NCBI GenBank assembly: GCA_963717955.1
Contig: CAVQXR010000001.1
Span: 806,001-870,000 of the forward strand
Direction: 5' to 3'
DNA from: CAVQXR01 sp963717955
GTDB taxonomy: Bacteria; Actinomycetota; Thermoleophilia; Gaiellales; Gaiellaceae
DNA length: 64,000 nt
Every line of letters starts with the position of its first letter. Position 1 is the first letter of the stretch. Below the pieces are notes generated by a model. It was given only the letters and a program-made list of their open reading frames with translations, searched no databases and was not told the origin of the DNA. Made by a program: the position numbers and the translations under genes. This document shows positions 1-8,160 of the stretch, one piece after another.

Positions 1-5
1 CTTCG

Positions 6-1079
6 GTGGATCGCCCGGAGCATCCCGTGACGTCCCGCATCGACCGCCTCCGCGCCCGCTTCCCCGAGGACTGCGGTGCCTTCCTCGTCACGAACGGCGT
101 CAACATCCGCTACCTGAGCGGGTTCGCCAGCTCGAACGCCGTGCTGCTCGTCGACGCCGAGCGCGTCCGGCTGCTGACCGACGGGCGCTATCTCTCCGCG
201 GCGCGGACGGTGCAGGACGTCGAGGCGGTCGGTGCGTCGCGGGACCTCGCAGCAGACCTCCGGGAGCGCCTCCCGTCGCTCGTCTCCGGACCGGTCGCGT
301 TCGAGGCGGACGACCTCACGGTCGCACGACACACCGCGATCGCGGCGAGCGGTGTCGAGCTCGTCGCGACCCGCGGCATCGTCGAGGCGGTTCGCGCCGT
401 GAAGGAGCCTGCCGAGCGCGACGCGATCCGCCGGGCCGCGTCGCTGCTGACGGCATCACTCGAGCGGCTGACGGCGGACCGCGTGATCGGACGCAGCGAG
501 CTGGAGCTCGCGTGGTCCCTCGAGCGAACGATGCGCGAGCTGGGCGCCGACGGCGTGGGGTTCGACCCCATCGTCGCGAGCGGCGCGAACGCCGCGCTGC
601 CGCATCACCGGCCCGGAACACGGATCGTCGAAGCCGGCGAAACGTTCCTCGTCGATGCCGGCTGCCTGCTCGACGGATACCGGTCAGACTGCACGCGGAC
701 ATTTGCCACCGGGACGCTTCCGTCCGAGCTCGGGCGGGCGTACGACGTGTGCCTGGAGGCGCAGCGGCGGTCGCTCGAGGCGGTCGTCCCGGGCGCATCG
801 TGCAGCGCCGTCGACGCGGTCGCCCGGAAGATCGTCGCCGACGCCGGCTACCCGGTCGTGCACGGGCTGGGTCACGGGGTCGGGCTCGACATCCACGAGG
901 AGCCCCGGCTGACGGACACCGCCACCGGAGTGCTGGAGGTCGGGAACGTGGTGACGGTCGAGCCCGGTGTCTATCTGCCGGGCGTGGGCGGGATCAGGAT
1001 CGAGGATCTCGTCATCGTGTCGGAGGACGGCCCCGAGGTGCTGACCCCGTTTCCGAAGGAGCTCCTGGTTCTCGCCTGA
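6..1079 (+). CDS. M24 family Xaa-Pro aminopeptidase-like metallopeptidase
   Basis: Cytosolic aminopeptidase P/creatinase-fold enzyme that would release the N-terminal residue from X-Pro peptides. The N-terminal third is a creatinase-like domain (TNGVNIRYLSGF near residue 30) and the C-terminal two thirds are the pita-bread peptidase domain. Metal-site motifs are visible: VDAGCLLDGYRSDCTRTF (two Asp ligands), HGLGHGVGLDIHEEP (His) and VEPGVY plus GIRIED (two Glu). Its 357 residues match the family. GTG at 6 and GTG at 27 are both possible starts, and the true start could lie before the window. It sits just upstream of efp, as pepP/pepQ genes often do. X-Pro specificity is inferred from the family. 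Confidence 0.9.
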   Translation: MDRPEHPVTSRIDRLRARFPEDCGAFLVTNGVNIRYLSGFASSNAVLLVDAERVRLLTDGRYLSAARTVQDVEAVGASRDLAADLRERLPSLVSGPVAFEADDLTVARHTAIAASGVELVATRGIVEAVRAVKEPAERDAIRRAASLLTASLERLTADRVIGRSELELAWSLERTMRELGADGVGFDPIVASGANAALPHHRPGTRIVEAGETFLVDAGCLLDGYRSDCTRTFATGTLPSELGRAYDVCLEAQRRSLEAVVPGASCSAVDAVARKIVADAGYPVVHGLGHGVGLDIHEEPRLTDTATGVLEVGNVVTVEPGVYLPGVGGIRIEDLVIVSEDGPEVLTPFPKELLVLA

Positions 1080-1124
1080 CCGCCCCGGGGCCGGTCGCCG
1101 AGGCCGGCGCGACCCAGCGGCGAC

Positions 1125-1130
1125 TAGAAT
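1125..1130 (+). promoter_or_regulatory. Putative -10 element of efp (TAGAAT), leaderless geometry
   Basis: TAGAAT ends 8 nt before the GTG start of efp, so transcription would begin at or within a base or two of the start codon. No Shine-Dalgarno sequence is visible between them. Confidence 0.6.
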
Positions 1131-1138
1131 CCACGATC

Positions 1139-1705
1139 GTGGCCGAGACCATCTCCACCGCGCAGTTCAAGAACGGCATGCACATCGAGCTCGACGGCCA
1201 GGTGTGGAGGATTGTCGAGTTCCAGCACGTGAAGCCCGGCAAGGGGGGCGCGTTCGTTCGTACGAAGCTCAAGAACGCGGCGACCGGGGCGGTGGTCGAG
1301 AAGACGTTTCGCGCCGGCGAGAAGATGCCGCGCGTGCACACCGAGACGAAGAGCGTGCAGTACCTCTACGACGCCGGCGACGAAATCGTTTTCATGGACG
1401 AGGAGACGTTCGAACAGGTCTCGTTCCCGCGCGTCGAGGTCGAGGCGGAGCTCGAGCTCCTCCAGCCGTCGAGCTCGGTCCTGCTGCTGACTCTCGACGG
1501 GCGACCGTCCGGGATCGAGCTTCCCGCCTCGGTCGAGCTGCCCGTTGTGGACACCGAGCCCGGTGTCAAGGGCGACACCGTCTCGAACGTGACGAAGCCT
1601 GCGAAGCTCGAGACGGGCGCGGTCGTCCAGGTTCCCCTGTTCGTCAATGTCGGTGACCGGATCAAGGTCGACACCCGCGAGCGGCGCTACATCTCGCGCG
1701 TCTAG
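1139..1705 (+). CDS. efp: Translation elongation factor P
   Basis: EF-P binds the ribosome next to the P-site tRNA and relieves stalling at polyproline. The 188-residue protein has the KOW-like N-terminal domain with HVKPGKGGAF (the tip loop, where a Lys or Arg is the functional residue) and two OB domains ending in GDRIKVDTRERRYISRV. The frame is open far upstream, but homology starts with VAETISTAQFKNGM. GTG at 1139 is 8 nt after a TAGAAT hexamer, so this start is chosen. The carrier-protein fusion begins 10 nt after the stop, suggesting cotranscription. No EF-P modification gene is visible nearby. Confidence 0.96.
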   Translation: MAETISTAQFKNGMHIELDGQVWRIVEFQHVKPGKGGAFVRTKLKNAATGAVVEKTFRAGEKMPRVHTETKSVQYLYDAGDEIVFMDEETFEQVSFPRVEVEAELELLQPSSSVLLLTLDGRPSGIELPASVELPVVDTEPGVKGDTVSNVTKPAKLETGAVVQVPLFVNVGDRIKVDTRERRYISRV

Positions 1706-1715
1706 GCCACCGGTC

Positions 1716-3521
1716 TTGACCGAGCTCTGGGACACGACCATCAGGCTCCTCTCGCAGGAGCCGCTCGCCCGGCACGTCGGGACATCACGACTGCTCGAGG
1801 TCGCCGACGTGCTCGACCGTGCGGGCTTTCGCTGCCTCGAGGTCTCGGGCGGCGGGTGCTTCGACTGGTGCATCGACAGCGGCGTCGAAAGCCCGTGGGA
1901 GCGGATTCGCGCGCTCGACGCACGGTGCAGCACGCCGCTCTCGATCGCACTCCGCGGACGCTTCCTCGTCGGCTCCCGCCCCTTGTCGGTCGATCTGGTT
2001 CGGCGCTTCATCTGGAGCGCTGCCGAGAGCGGCATCGACGTGTTCCGGATCCACGACCCCCTGAACGACATCGAGAGCCTCGAAGGGGTAGCAGAGGCCG
2101 TGCAGGAGACGGGCCGCCAGCTGGTCGTCGGCCTCGTGCACAACCCGGGGCCCGACGGGCGTGACGAGGAGGTCGTCTCCCGCGCGCGCCACGCGGCGAC
2201 GCTCGGTGCCGCCCGTGTCATCGTCGACGATCCGGCCGGCTCGCTGGACGTTGCCCACGCGCGGGCGCTCGTCGAGCAGGTGCGAGACGCGTCGGCGTTG
2301 CCGGTCGGGCTGTACTGCCAGGGCGCCGCAGGCCGGGCGTTGGCGACGGCCCTCGAGGCCGCCAGAGGTGGCGCGTCGCCGATCGCGTGCACGATCTACC
2401 CGATCGCCCTGACCTTGTACCGGCCGTCGGCGGAAGCGCTGGCCCAGTCGCTCGCCGGGATCGGGCTCGACACCGGTGTGGACGTGCCGGCTCTCTGGGA
2501 GGCCTGCGAGCTCGTCGACGGGGCGCTCGGCGAGATGCCGATTCCTCCGCTGTCTCCGCGGGATGCGGTCCGCGCTGCCCAGCACGGGCTCTCGGCCGGG
2601 CTCGTCGCGGTGCTGGACGACCGGCTGCGCGCCTACCAGCAGAGCGAACGGCTCGACGAGGTGCTGCAGGAGCTCATCCGGGTGAGGACCGAATGCGGCT
2701 GGCCGCCGCTCCAGGATCCGATCGGAATGATCCTGGGATCGCAAGCGCTCATCCACGTCCTCTCCGCCCAACGGTGGCAAGTGCTCACCGACGAGGCACG
2801 GCTCCTTCTGGCCGGGACCTACGGGCGCGCGTCCCGGCCCGTCGATCCCGCGGTGCAGCGTGCAGCCGAGCTACTCGGTGAGGGTGCGGTCGGCCAGGAC
2901 GAGGTCGATCTCGACGAGCTGCGCGAGACCGCGCGCGGGCTGGCGACGAGCGAGGAGGAGCTGCTGCTCATCTCGCTCTTCGGCGAGCGCGCCGAGCCTT
3001 TGCTCCGTACCGTCCGCGCCCGCGCGCGTGGCGAGGATCTCGCACGCGAGGGGGTTGACGAGACGCAGGCAGACCGGATTCGCGAGCTGATCGACCTCGT
3101 GCAGGAGTCGGGAATCGGCGAGGTGACGATCGAGGAGGGCGAGACCCGCGTCACCGTCCGGCGGAGCGAGACGAGAGACTCGGCTACGTCGCCCGTGCCT
3201 CTCGCCTCGTCGGCTGACGAGCATGACGAGGCGCCCGCGACGCCCCGCGACACCGGGCTCCTGCGGCTCGAATCGCCGATGGTCGGCGTGTTCTACCGCG
3301 GCCCCGCCCCCGATGCACCGCCCTTCGTCGACGTCGGCGACACGGTGGAGGCAGGCCAGACGCTCTGCCTGCTCGAGGCGATGAAGCTCTTCAACGAAGT
3401 GAAGGCCGAGATGGACGCGATCGTGCGGGTGATCCACGTCGAGAACGAGAAGCCGGTCGAGTACGGCCAGCTCCTGTTCGAGCTCGAGCCTGCCCCCCGT
3501 CGACCGAGCGACGCGGCCTGA
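1716..3521 (+). CDS. accB: Degenerate carboxyltransferase domain fused to biotin carboxyl carrier protein
   Basis: The 601-residue protein has two parts. Residues about 1-440 resemble the carboxyltransferase barrel of pyruvate carboxylase B/oxaloacetate decarboxylase alpha (DTTIR at the start, GIDVFRIHDPLND at 106-118). Residues about 450-590 are an AccB-type carrier: an RIRELIDLVQESGIGEVTIEE segment, a linker and the biotinyl domain with EAMKLFNEV, biotin Lys at 557. In the barrel the metal ligands appear replaced: DTTIRLLSQEP where the family has an RDAHQ-type Asp, VDDPAG where it has K-D-M-A-G, and GLYCQG where it has H-x-H. The barrel is therefore probably non-catalytic while the carrier looks functional. 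TTG at 1716 is the best in-frame start. It precedes accC, supporting an acetyl/acyl-CoA carboxylase role. Confidence 0.85.
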   Translation: MTELWDTTIRLLSQEPLARHVGTSRLLEVADVLDRAGFRCLEVSGGGCFDWCIDSGVESPWERIRALDARCSTPLSIALRGRFLVGSRPLSVDLVRRFIWSAAESGIDVFRIHDPLNDIESLEGVAEAVQETGRQLVVGLVHNPGPDGRDEEVVSRARHAATLGAARVIVDDPAGSLDVAHARALVEQVRDASALPVGLYCQGAAGRALATALEAARGGASPIACTIYPIALTLYRPSAEALAQSLAGIGLDTGVDVPALWEACELVDGALGEMPIPPLSPRDAVRAAQHGLSAGLVAVLDDRLRAYQQSERLDEVLQELIRVRTECGWPPLQDPIGMILGSQALIHVLSAQRWQVLTDEARLLLAGTYGRASRPVDPAVQRAAELLGEGAVGQDEVDLDELRETARGLATSEEELLLISLFGERAEPLLRTVRARARGEDLAREGVDETQADRIRELIDLVQESGIGEVTIEEGETRVTVRRSETRDSATSPVPLASSADEHDEAPATPRDTGLLRLESPMVGVFYRGPAPDAPPFVDVGDTVEAGQTLCLLEAMKLFNEVKAEMDAIVRVIHVENEKPVEYGQLLFELEPAPRRPSDAA

Positions 3522-3540
3522 TCGATGGGCCGGCCGGTTT

Positions 3541-3550
3541 GGACATGTCC
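3541..3550. promoter_or_regulatory. Perfect 10-bp palindrome GGACATGTCC
   Basis: GGACATGTCC lies in the 141-nt gap between the carrier fusion and accC. A perfect dyad in a short gap before a carboxylase gene could be an operator, but a chance palindrome cannot be excluded. Confidence 0.25.
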
Positions 3551-3564
3551 ATCGTTGCGGCCCC

Positions 3565-3647
3565 GGGGCCAGCCGCTTACCTCCCTCCGGTTTCACCCTA
3601 TCGCCGGAAATCGCGCGCGTGGGACACCGTTCGTGACGAATCTGTCG
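3565..3647. repeat. Possible diverged third copy of the 93-nt intergenic element
   Basis: Shares ordered blocks with the elements at 36722 and 43463: GGGGCCA, then TTTCA-C-CTATCGC, then GCGCG-GTGG, then TTCGT--CGA, with similar spacing. The 8-bp outer stem of the other two copies is not conserved. It fills the 5' flank of accC. On the minus strand the central block contains a TANNNT hexamer (3600-3595), as in the other copies. Confidence 0.35.
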
Positions 3648-3662
3648 CGGGAGCGGGCGTAG

Positions 3663-5018
3663 TTGCTGCGCCGCGTGCTGATCGCGAACCGCGGCGAGAT
3701 CGCGGTCCGCGTGATTCGCGCCTGCCGCGAGCTCGGAGTCGAGTCCGTCGCCGTCTATTCGACCGCCGATCGCGACTCGCTTCATGTTCGCCTCGCCGAT
3801 CGTTCCGTCTGCATCGGGCCTCCCCCTCCGGCCGCGAGCTACCTGAACGTGCAGGCGCTCGTCGGCGCGGCCGAGACGACCGGCGCCGACGCGATCCATC
3901 CTGGGTACGGGTTCCTCGCGGAGAACGCCGCGTTCGCGCGTGCGTGTGAGGACTGCGAGCTCGTCTTCGTCGGGCCGAGGCCCGATTCGATCGAGCTGAT
4001 GGGCGACAAGGCTCGCGCACGCGCGACGATGGACGCCGCCGGCGTGCCGATCGTGCCCGGCTCCGAGACGCTCGCGTCGGTGGAGGACGCCGTCAGGCTC
4101 GGAACCGGGGTCGGCTTCCCGGTCCTGCTCAAAGCGTCGGCTGGCGGCGGAGGCCGGGGGATGCGCCTCGTCGCCGCGCCGGAGGAGATGGCGGATGCGT
4201 ACGGCGCAGCGTCGGCCGAGGCCGAGAAGGCGTTCTCGGACGGCTCGCTCTATGTCGAGAAGGCGCTGCGACAGGCCCGGCACGTCGAGATCCAGGTGCT
4301 CTGCGACGGCGAGGGCGGCGTGCTCACGTTCGGCGAGCGCGACTGCTCGATCCAGCGGCGACACCAGAAGCTGCTCGAGGAGTCCCCGTCTCCCGGCGTC
4401 TCGCCGGTCCTGCGCGACCTGCTCGAGAGTGCGGCGGCCCGGGCGTGCTCGGCGATCCGCTACCGCGGCGCCGGGACGATCGAGTTTCTCGTCTGCGGTG
4501 ACGAGTACTTCTTCATCGAGATGAACACCCGCCTCCAGGTCGAGCATCCCGTGACGGAGCTCGTCACGGGCATCGATCTCGTGCGTGGCCAGCTGGCCGT
4601 CGCCGCGGGCGATGGCCTACCGCGCACGGGACGGGCGAAGCCGCGCGGCCATGCGATCGAGATCCGCGTGAACGCGGAAGATCCCCGCCGCGGCTTCATG
4701 CCCACGCCCGGCACGATCAGCCGCTTCCGACCGCCCCTCGGCCCCGGCGTGCGCGTCGACACCCATGTCGTCGAGGGCTACACCGTGCCGCCGTACTACG
4801 ACTCCCTGATCGCGAAGGTGCTCGTCTGGGACGATACGCGTGAGGCCGCCCGCGCCCGCGCCGTCCGTGCGCTCTCGGAGCTCGAGCTCGAGGGGGTTCC
4901 GACGACCCGGGAGCTTGCGCTCGAGGTGATCGAGAGCGATGCCTTCCGCTCGGGCGTGTACACGACGACCTATCTCGAGGACGCGGCCGACGAGCTCCAT
5001 TCGCTCCACGAGCCATGA
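3663..5018 (+). CDS. accC: Acetyl-CoA carboxylase biotin carboxylase subunit
   Basis: Carboxylates the biotin of the carrier protein using ATP and bicarbonate. The 451-residue protein has the N-terminal LIANRGEIAVRVIRACRELG motif, the HPGYGFLAEN loop, the ATP-grasp glycine loop KASAGGGGRGMRLV, the catalytic EMNTRLQVEHPVTE segment and the C-terminal NAEDPRRGFMPTPG motif, all intact. The start is TTG at 3663, because homology begins with LRRVLIANRG and no ATG or GTG lies nearby. It follows the carrier fusion by 141 nt and overlaps nusB by 4 nt (ATGA). Confidence 0.97.
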   Translation: MLRRVLIANRGEIAVRVIRACRELGVESVAVYSTADRDSLHVRLADRSVCIGPPPPAASYLNVQALVGAAETTGADAIHPGYGFLAENAAFARACEDCELVFVGPRPDSIELMGDKARARATMDAAGVPIVPGSETLASVEDAVRLGTGVGFPVLLKASAGGGGRGMRLVAAPEEMADAYGAASAEAEKAFSDGSLYVEKALRQARHVEIQVLCDGEGGVLTFGERDCSIQRRHQKLLEESPSPGVSPVLRDLLESAAARACSAIRYRGAGTIEFLVCGDEYFFIEMNTRLQVEHPVTELVTGIDLVRGQLAVAAGDGLPRTGRAKPRGHAIEIRVNAEDPRRGFMPTPGTISRFRPPLGPGVRVDTHVVEGYTVPPYYDSLIAKVLVWDDTREAARARAVRALSELELEGVPTTRELALEVIESDAFRSGVYTTTYLEDAADELHSLHEP

Positions 5019-5389
5019 CCGGGCGCCGTCAGGCCCGCCAGCAGGCGCTCACGCTCCTCTACCAGTGGGATCTCACCGGCCAGCCGCTGGGCACGCTGTT
5101 CCAGGGCGAGATCGACCCGTTCGCCCGCTCGCTGGCCGAGGCGGTCGCCGGCCGGGCGGAGGAGCTCGACGCGCGGATCACCGCCGCCGCGACCGACTGG
5201 ACGGCGGACAGGCTCGGAGTGATCGAGCGGAACGTGCTCCGGATCGCGATCCATGAGATCGACGGCACCGACGTCCCGGTCGAGGTCGCGATCGACGAGG
5301 CCGTGCGGCTTGCGAAGCGCTTCGCGTCGGCCGAGGCCGGCGCCCTCGTCAACGGCATTCTCGGCCGGATCGTCGCGGAGGCCGCGTGA
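5015..5389 (+). CDS. nusB: Transcription antitermination factor NusB
   Basis: All-helical RNA-binding protein of the NusB/NusE antitermination complex acting on rRNA operons. The 124 residues start with the RRQARQQALTLLYQWDL signature and end with VPVEVAIDEAVRLAKRF followed by AGALVNGILGRIV. The ATG overlaps the accC stop by 4 nt, indicating translational coupling. The position between accC and xseB matches the order known from Bacillota. Confidence 0.95.
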   Translation: MTGRRQARQQALTLLYQWDLTGQPLGTLFQGEIDPFARSLAEAVAGRAEELDARITAAATDWTADRLGVIERNVLRIAIHEIDGTDVPVEVAIDEAVRLAKRFASAEAGALVNGILGRIVAEAA

Positions 5390-5398
5390 CGGGCGCGA

Positions 5399-5404
5399 TA
5401 GGGT
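5399..5404 (+). promoter_or_regulatory. Putative -10 element of xseB (TAGGGT)
   Basis: TAGGGT ends 6 nt before the ATG of xseB, predicting a leaderless start just after nusB. Confidence 0.45.
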
Positions 5405-5410
5405 AGGCCG

Positions 5411-5620
5411 ATGACGACGTCGCCCGGGACGACGGGCCGGCTCAGGGACCTGCTCGACCGCCTCGAGAACGCCTGCGCCCGACTCGAGGCTGCCGAGGGC
5501 TCCGAACAGGCCGTCGACATCCTCCAGGAGCTCGCCGAGCTCGCGAAGGAGACGCAGGCGGCGATCGAGCGGGCCCGTCGCGGGGCGCCGGTGACAGGGG
5601 ACGGCGATTCACCGGCTTGA
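5411..5620 (+). CDS. xseB: Exodeoxyribonuclease VII small subunit
   Basis: A 69-residue two-helix protein with the XseB pattern: LRDLLDRLENACARLEA, then a long second helix rich in Glu and Leu. It would pair with XseA in single-strand exonuclease VII. The large subunit gene xseA, usually immediately upstream, is absent from this window. The prenyl synthase frame overlaps its 3' end by 14 nt. Confidence 0.8.
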   Translation: MTTSPGTTGRLRDLLDRLENACARLEAAEGSEQAVDILQELAELAKETQAAIERARRGAPVTGDGDSPA

Positions 5621-6446
5621 CGAGCTCCGCGAGCTCGCCGACGACTTCCTCGACCGGCTGCCGTTCTCCGACGACCTCGGCCGGCTCGAGGAGGCACTGC
5701 GCTACTCCCTACTCGGCGGAGGCAAGCGAATCCGGCCGGTCCTCTGCCTGGCGACCGGCGAGGCGCTCGGCTGCGACCCGGAGGAGCTGCTGCCGGCGGC
5801 GTGCGCGATCGAGCTCGTCCACACGTTCTCGCTCGTCCACGACGACCTGCCCGCTCTCGACGACGACGATCTCCGCCGGGGTCAGCCGAGCGCGCATGTC
5901 AGATTCGGTGAGGCGGTCGCGATCCTGTCGGGCGACGCGCTGCTCACGGAGGCGTTCCGGCTCGTCCTGCGGTACCCGGAGCCCGGCCCGGCGCGAGTGC
6001 TCGCAGATGCGACGCTGGGCATGATCGGCGGCCAGTACGTCGACATCACGGTCGGCGCCTCCCTGGACGGGGAAGGCCTTGCGTCCCTCCACCGGCTCAA
6101 GACCGGTCGCCTGCTCGGCGCCTGCGTGCGCTCGGCGCTCGAAGTCGCGAGCGTTCCCGGTCCCGCCCGGGCTCCCTGGCATGCCGTCGCCGACGAGATC
6201 GGCCTTCTCTTCCAGATCGTCGACGACATCCTCGACGCCACCGGCACGGCCGAGGAGCTCGGCAAGACGCCCGGAAAGGACGCCGCTGCGGGCAAGGTCA
6301 CCTACGTGACGCTGTTCGGCATCGAACGCGCCCGGCAGATTGCCGACGAGACCCGCGCCCGCATCTGGGCGATCCTCGACGGCGTGGCGAACGACACGAC
6401 GACGCTTCGAGCGCTCGTCGACACGATCCGCGAGCGCCGAGCATGA
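5607..6446 (+). CDS. ispA: Polyprenyl (farnesyl/geranylgeranyl) diphosphate synthase, apparent ATT start
   Basis: Trans-isoprenyl diphosphate synthase condensing IPP with allylic diphosphates. Motifs are complete: LGGGKRIRP, first Asp-rich motif VHDDLPALDDDD, the GQ pair in MIGGQYVDI, the LHRLKTGRLL motif and second Asp-rich motif FQIVDDILD, then GKDAAAGKVTY. The reading frame has no ATG, GTG or TTG between an upstream stop (5592-5594) and the conserved LGGGKRIRP. ATT at 5607, 6 nt after AGGGG, is the best start and gives 279 residues, close to IspA length. A sequence error hiding a normal start is possible. It overlaps xseB by 14 nt, so coupling is likely. Confidence 0.88.
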   Translation: MHRLDELRELADDFLDRLPFSDDLGRLEEALRYSLLGGGKRIRPVLCLATGEALGCDPEELLPAACAIELVHTFSLVHDDLPALDDDDLRRGQPSAHVRFGEAVAILSGDALLTEAFRLVLRYPEPGPARVLADATLGMIGGQYVDITVGASLDGEGLASLHRLKTGRLLGACVRSALEVASVPGPARAPWHAVADEIGLLFQIVDDILDATGTAEELGKTPGKDAAAGKVTYVTLFGIERARQIADETRARIWAILDGVANDTTTLRALVDTIRERRA

Positions 6447-6592
6447 GCGCTCGTGCCGATCCGCTGATCGAGTCGAGCGCGTCTCATGTCCGGGCGGCCG
6501 CACCGCGGTCTCCCCGCGGATGGCGATCGTGGGGCAGGATCTCGCGCGCCCGCCTGTCCCGAGCGGCCGATGACCGCCGCCGAGGACGAGGC

Positions 6593-6598
6593 TACGAT
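6593..6598 (+). promoter_or_regulatory. Putative -10 element of tlyA (TACGAT)
   Basis: TACGAT ends 7 nt before the GTG start of tlyA. The remaining 6447-6592 spacer shows no gene. Confidence 0.6.
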
Positions 6599-6605
6599 TC
6601 GGCAG

Positions 6606-7376
6606 GTGAAGAAGCGCCTCGACGTCCTGCTCGTTGAGCGTGGCCTGGCAGATACCCGCTCCCAGGCGCTCGCGCTCGTGATCGCGGGGCGCGTGCGAGG
6701 CCATGCGAAGGCGGGCAGCCTCCTCGACGAGAGCGAGGCGCTCGAGCTCGAGCCTCGCCCGCGGTACGTCTCGCGCGGCGGCGAGAAGCTCCGGCACGCG
6801 CTCGATGTGCTACGGCTCGGCGTCGAGGGGGAGGACTGCCTCGACATCGGCTCCTCGACCGGCGGCTTCACCGACTGCCTCCTGCAGGCCGGGGTGGCGC
6901 GCGTCTGCGCCGTCGACGTCGGCCGGGCACAGCTCCACGAGCGGCTCCGGGCCGATCCCCGGGTGACCGTCCTCGAGCGCACCAATGCGCGCTCGCTGCG
7001 CTGCGAGCAGCTCCCCTTCCTGCCGACCTTCGTGACCTGCGACGTCTCGTTCATCGCTCTCTCCCTCGCTCTCCCTCCGCCGCTGCGCTGCGCCGCGCCC
7101 CGCTTCCGCGCGCTCGCGCTCGTGAAGCCCCAGTTCGAGGCGGGCCGTGCGGACGTGCCCAAGGGGGTCGTCCGCGACCCGGCGGTACACCGCCGTGTGC
7201 TCCGCGCCGTCGCCGCCGACGCACAGGGCACCTGGGGTACCGCGGTCACCGGGGTCGTCGAATCCGGGCTGCGCGGACCGAAGGGCAACCGCGAGTTCTT
7301 CCTCCTCCTGCACGGTTCATGTCCCCCGACCGGCACGGAGACGATCGATGCCTGGATCGACGACGCAGTCGGCTAG
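6606..7376 (+). CDS. tlyA: TlyA family rRNA 2'-O-methyltransferase/hemolysin-like protein
   Basis: S4-domain RNA methyltransferase; characterized TlyA proteins 2'-O-methylate 16S and 23S rRNA. The 256 residues begin with the S4 domain (VKKRLDVLLVERGLADTRSQA) followed by the FtsJ-like Rossmann domain with DIGSSTGGFTDCLLQAG as the AdoMet site and LVKPQFEAGR as the catalytic-region motif. The frame is open upstream, but homology and the TACGAT hexamer favour GTG at 6606. The nadK start lies inside its 3' end. Confidence 0.92.
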   Translation: MKKRLDVLLVERGLADTRSQALALVIAGRVRGHAKAGSLLDESEALELEPRPRYVSRGGEKLRHALDVLRLGVEGEDCLDIGSSTGGFTDCLLQAGVARVCAVDVGRAQLHERLRADPRVTVLERTNARSLRCEQLPFLPTFVTCDVSFIALSLALPPPLRCAAPRFRALALVKPQFEAGRADVPKGVVRDPAVHRRVLRAVAADAQGTWGTAVTGVVESGLRGPKGNREFFLLLHGSCPPTGTETIDAWIDDAVG

Positions 7377-8160
7377 GGCCGTCCGGCGGGCGGCGCTCGT
7401 CTCCCACGGCCGAGCCGAGGTCATCGCGGACGCGCGGTCGCGGCTCGAGTCCGTGGCGGCCCTCGCCGACGTCACACTCGTGGACGGGCTCGACGTCGAC
7501 CTCGCCGTCGCCCTGGGCGGCGACGGCACGATGCTCCGCGCCCTGCACCGGTTCCTCGGCACGCCCGTGCCGGTGATCGGCGTGAACTTCGGCCGGATCG
7601 GCTTCCTGACGAGCATCCCGTCGAACCGGCTCGAGGAGGGGCTGGCCCGCGCCTTCGCAGGCGAGTACCGGGTGGTCGAGCTCGCGACGATCGCCGCGTG
7701 CGTCGAGGGGCGCACGCACGACGCGGTCAACGACGTCGTCGTCACCAGCTCGGTGCCGGGCCGGATGGTCGAGCTCGGAGCCCGGCTCGGCGGAGAGGAG
7801 CTCGGCACCACCGCCTGCGACGGCCTGATCTGCTGCACGCCGTCCGGCTCCACGGCCTACAACCTCTCGAACGGTGGCCCCGTGCTGATGCGCGGCCTGG
7901 ATGCGATGGCGATCACCTTCGTCGCGCCCCACTCCCTGCACACGCGACCGCTCGTCGTCGAGCCCGGCCTCGGGCTCGAGGTGGTGAACCGCACGGCGGA
8001 CGTGGCCGTCACGGTCCTCGTCGACGGCCAGCGGATCGCGGAGCTCGCGCCGGCCGAGTCCCTGACGGTCGACGTCGGCGGCGAACGGGCCCAGCTTGCG
8101 CTCCTGCCCGACGTCACCTTCTTCTCGCGGTACCGCGAGGTCTTCCTGGAGCAGCGCTGA
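7348..8160 (+). CDS. nadK: NAD kinase
   Basis: Phosphorylates NAD to NADP. The 270-residue protein shows the GGDGTMLRA catalytic motif (Asp general base), NFGRIGFLT, the NDVVVT segment and the TACDGLICCTPSGSTAYNLSNGGP nucleotide-binding region. ATG at 7348 overlaps tlyA by 29 nt, and homology begins at RRAALVSHGRAEV, so the start could only be slightly different. It shares one base with the recN start (TGATG type). The order tlyA-nadK-recN is the actinobacterial arrangement. Confidence 0.95.
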   Translation: MPGSTTQSARAVRRAALVSHGRAEVIADARSRLESVAALADVTLVDGLDVDLAVALGGDGTMLRALHRFLGTPVPVIGVNFGRIGFLTSIPSNRLEEGLARAFAGEYRVVELATIAACVEGRTHDAVNDVVVTSSVPGRMVELGARLGGEELGTTACDGLICCTPSGSTAYNLSNGGPVLMRGLDAMAITFVAPHSLHTRPLVVEPGLGLEVVNRTADVAVTVLVDGQRIAELAPAESLTVDVGGERAQLALLPDVTFFSRYREVFLEQR

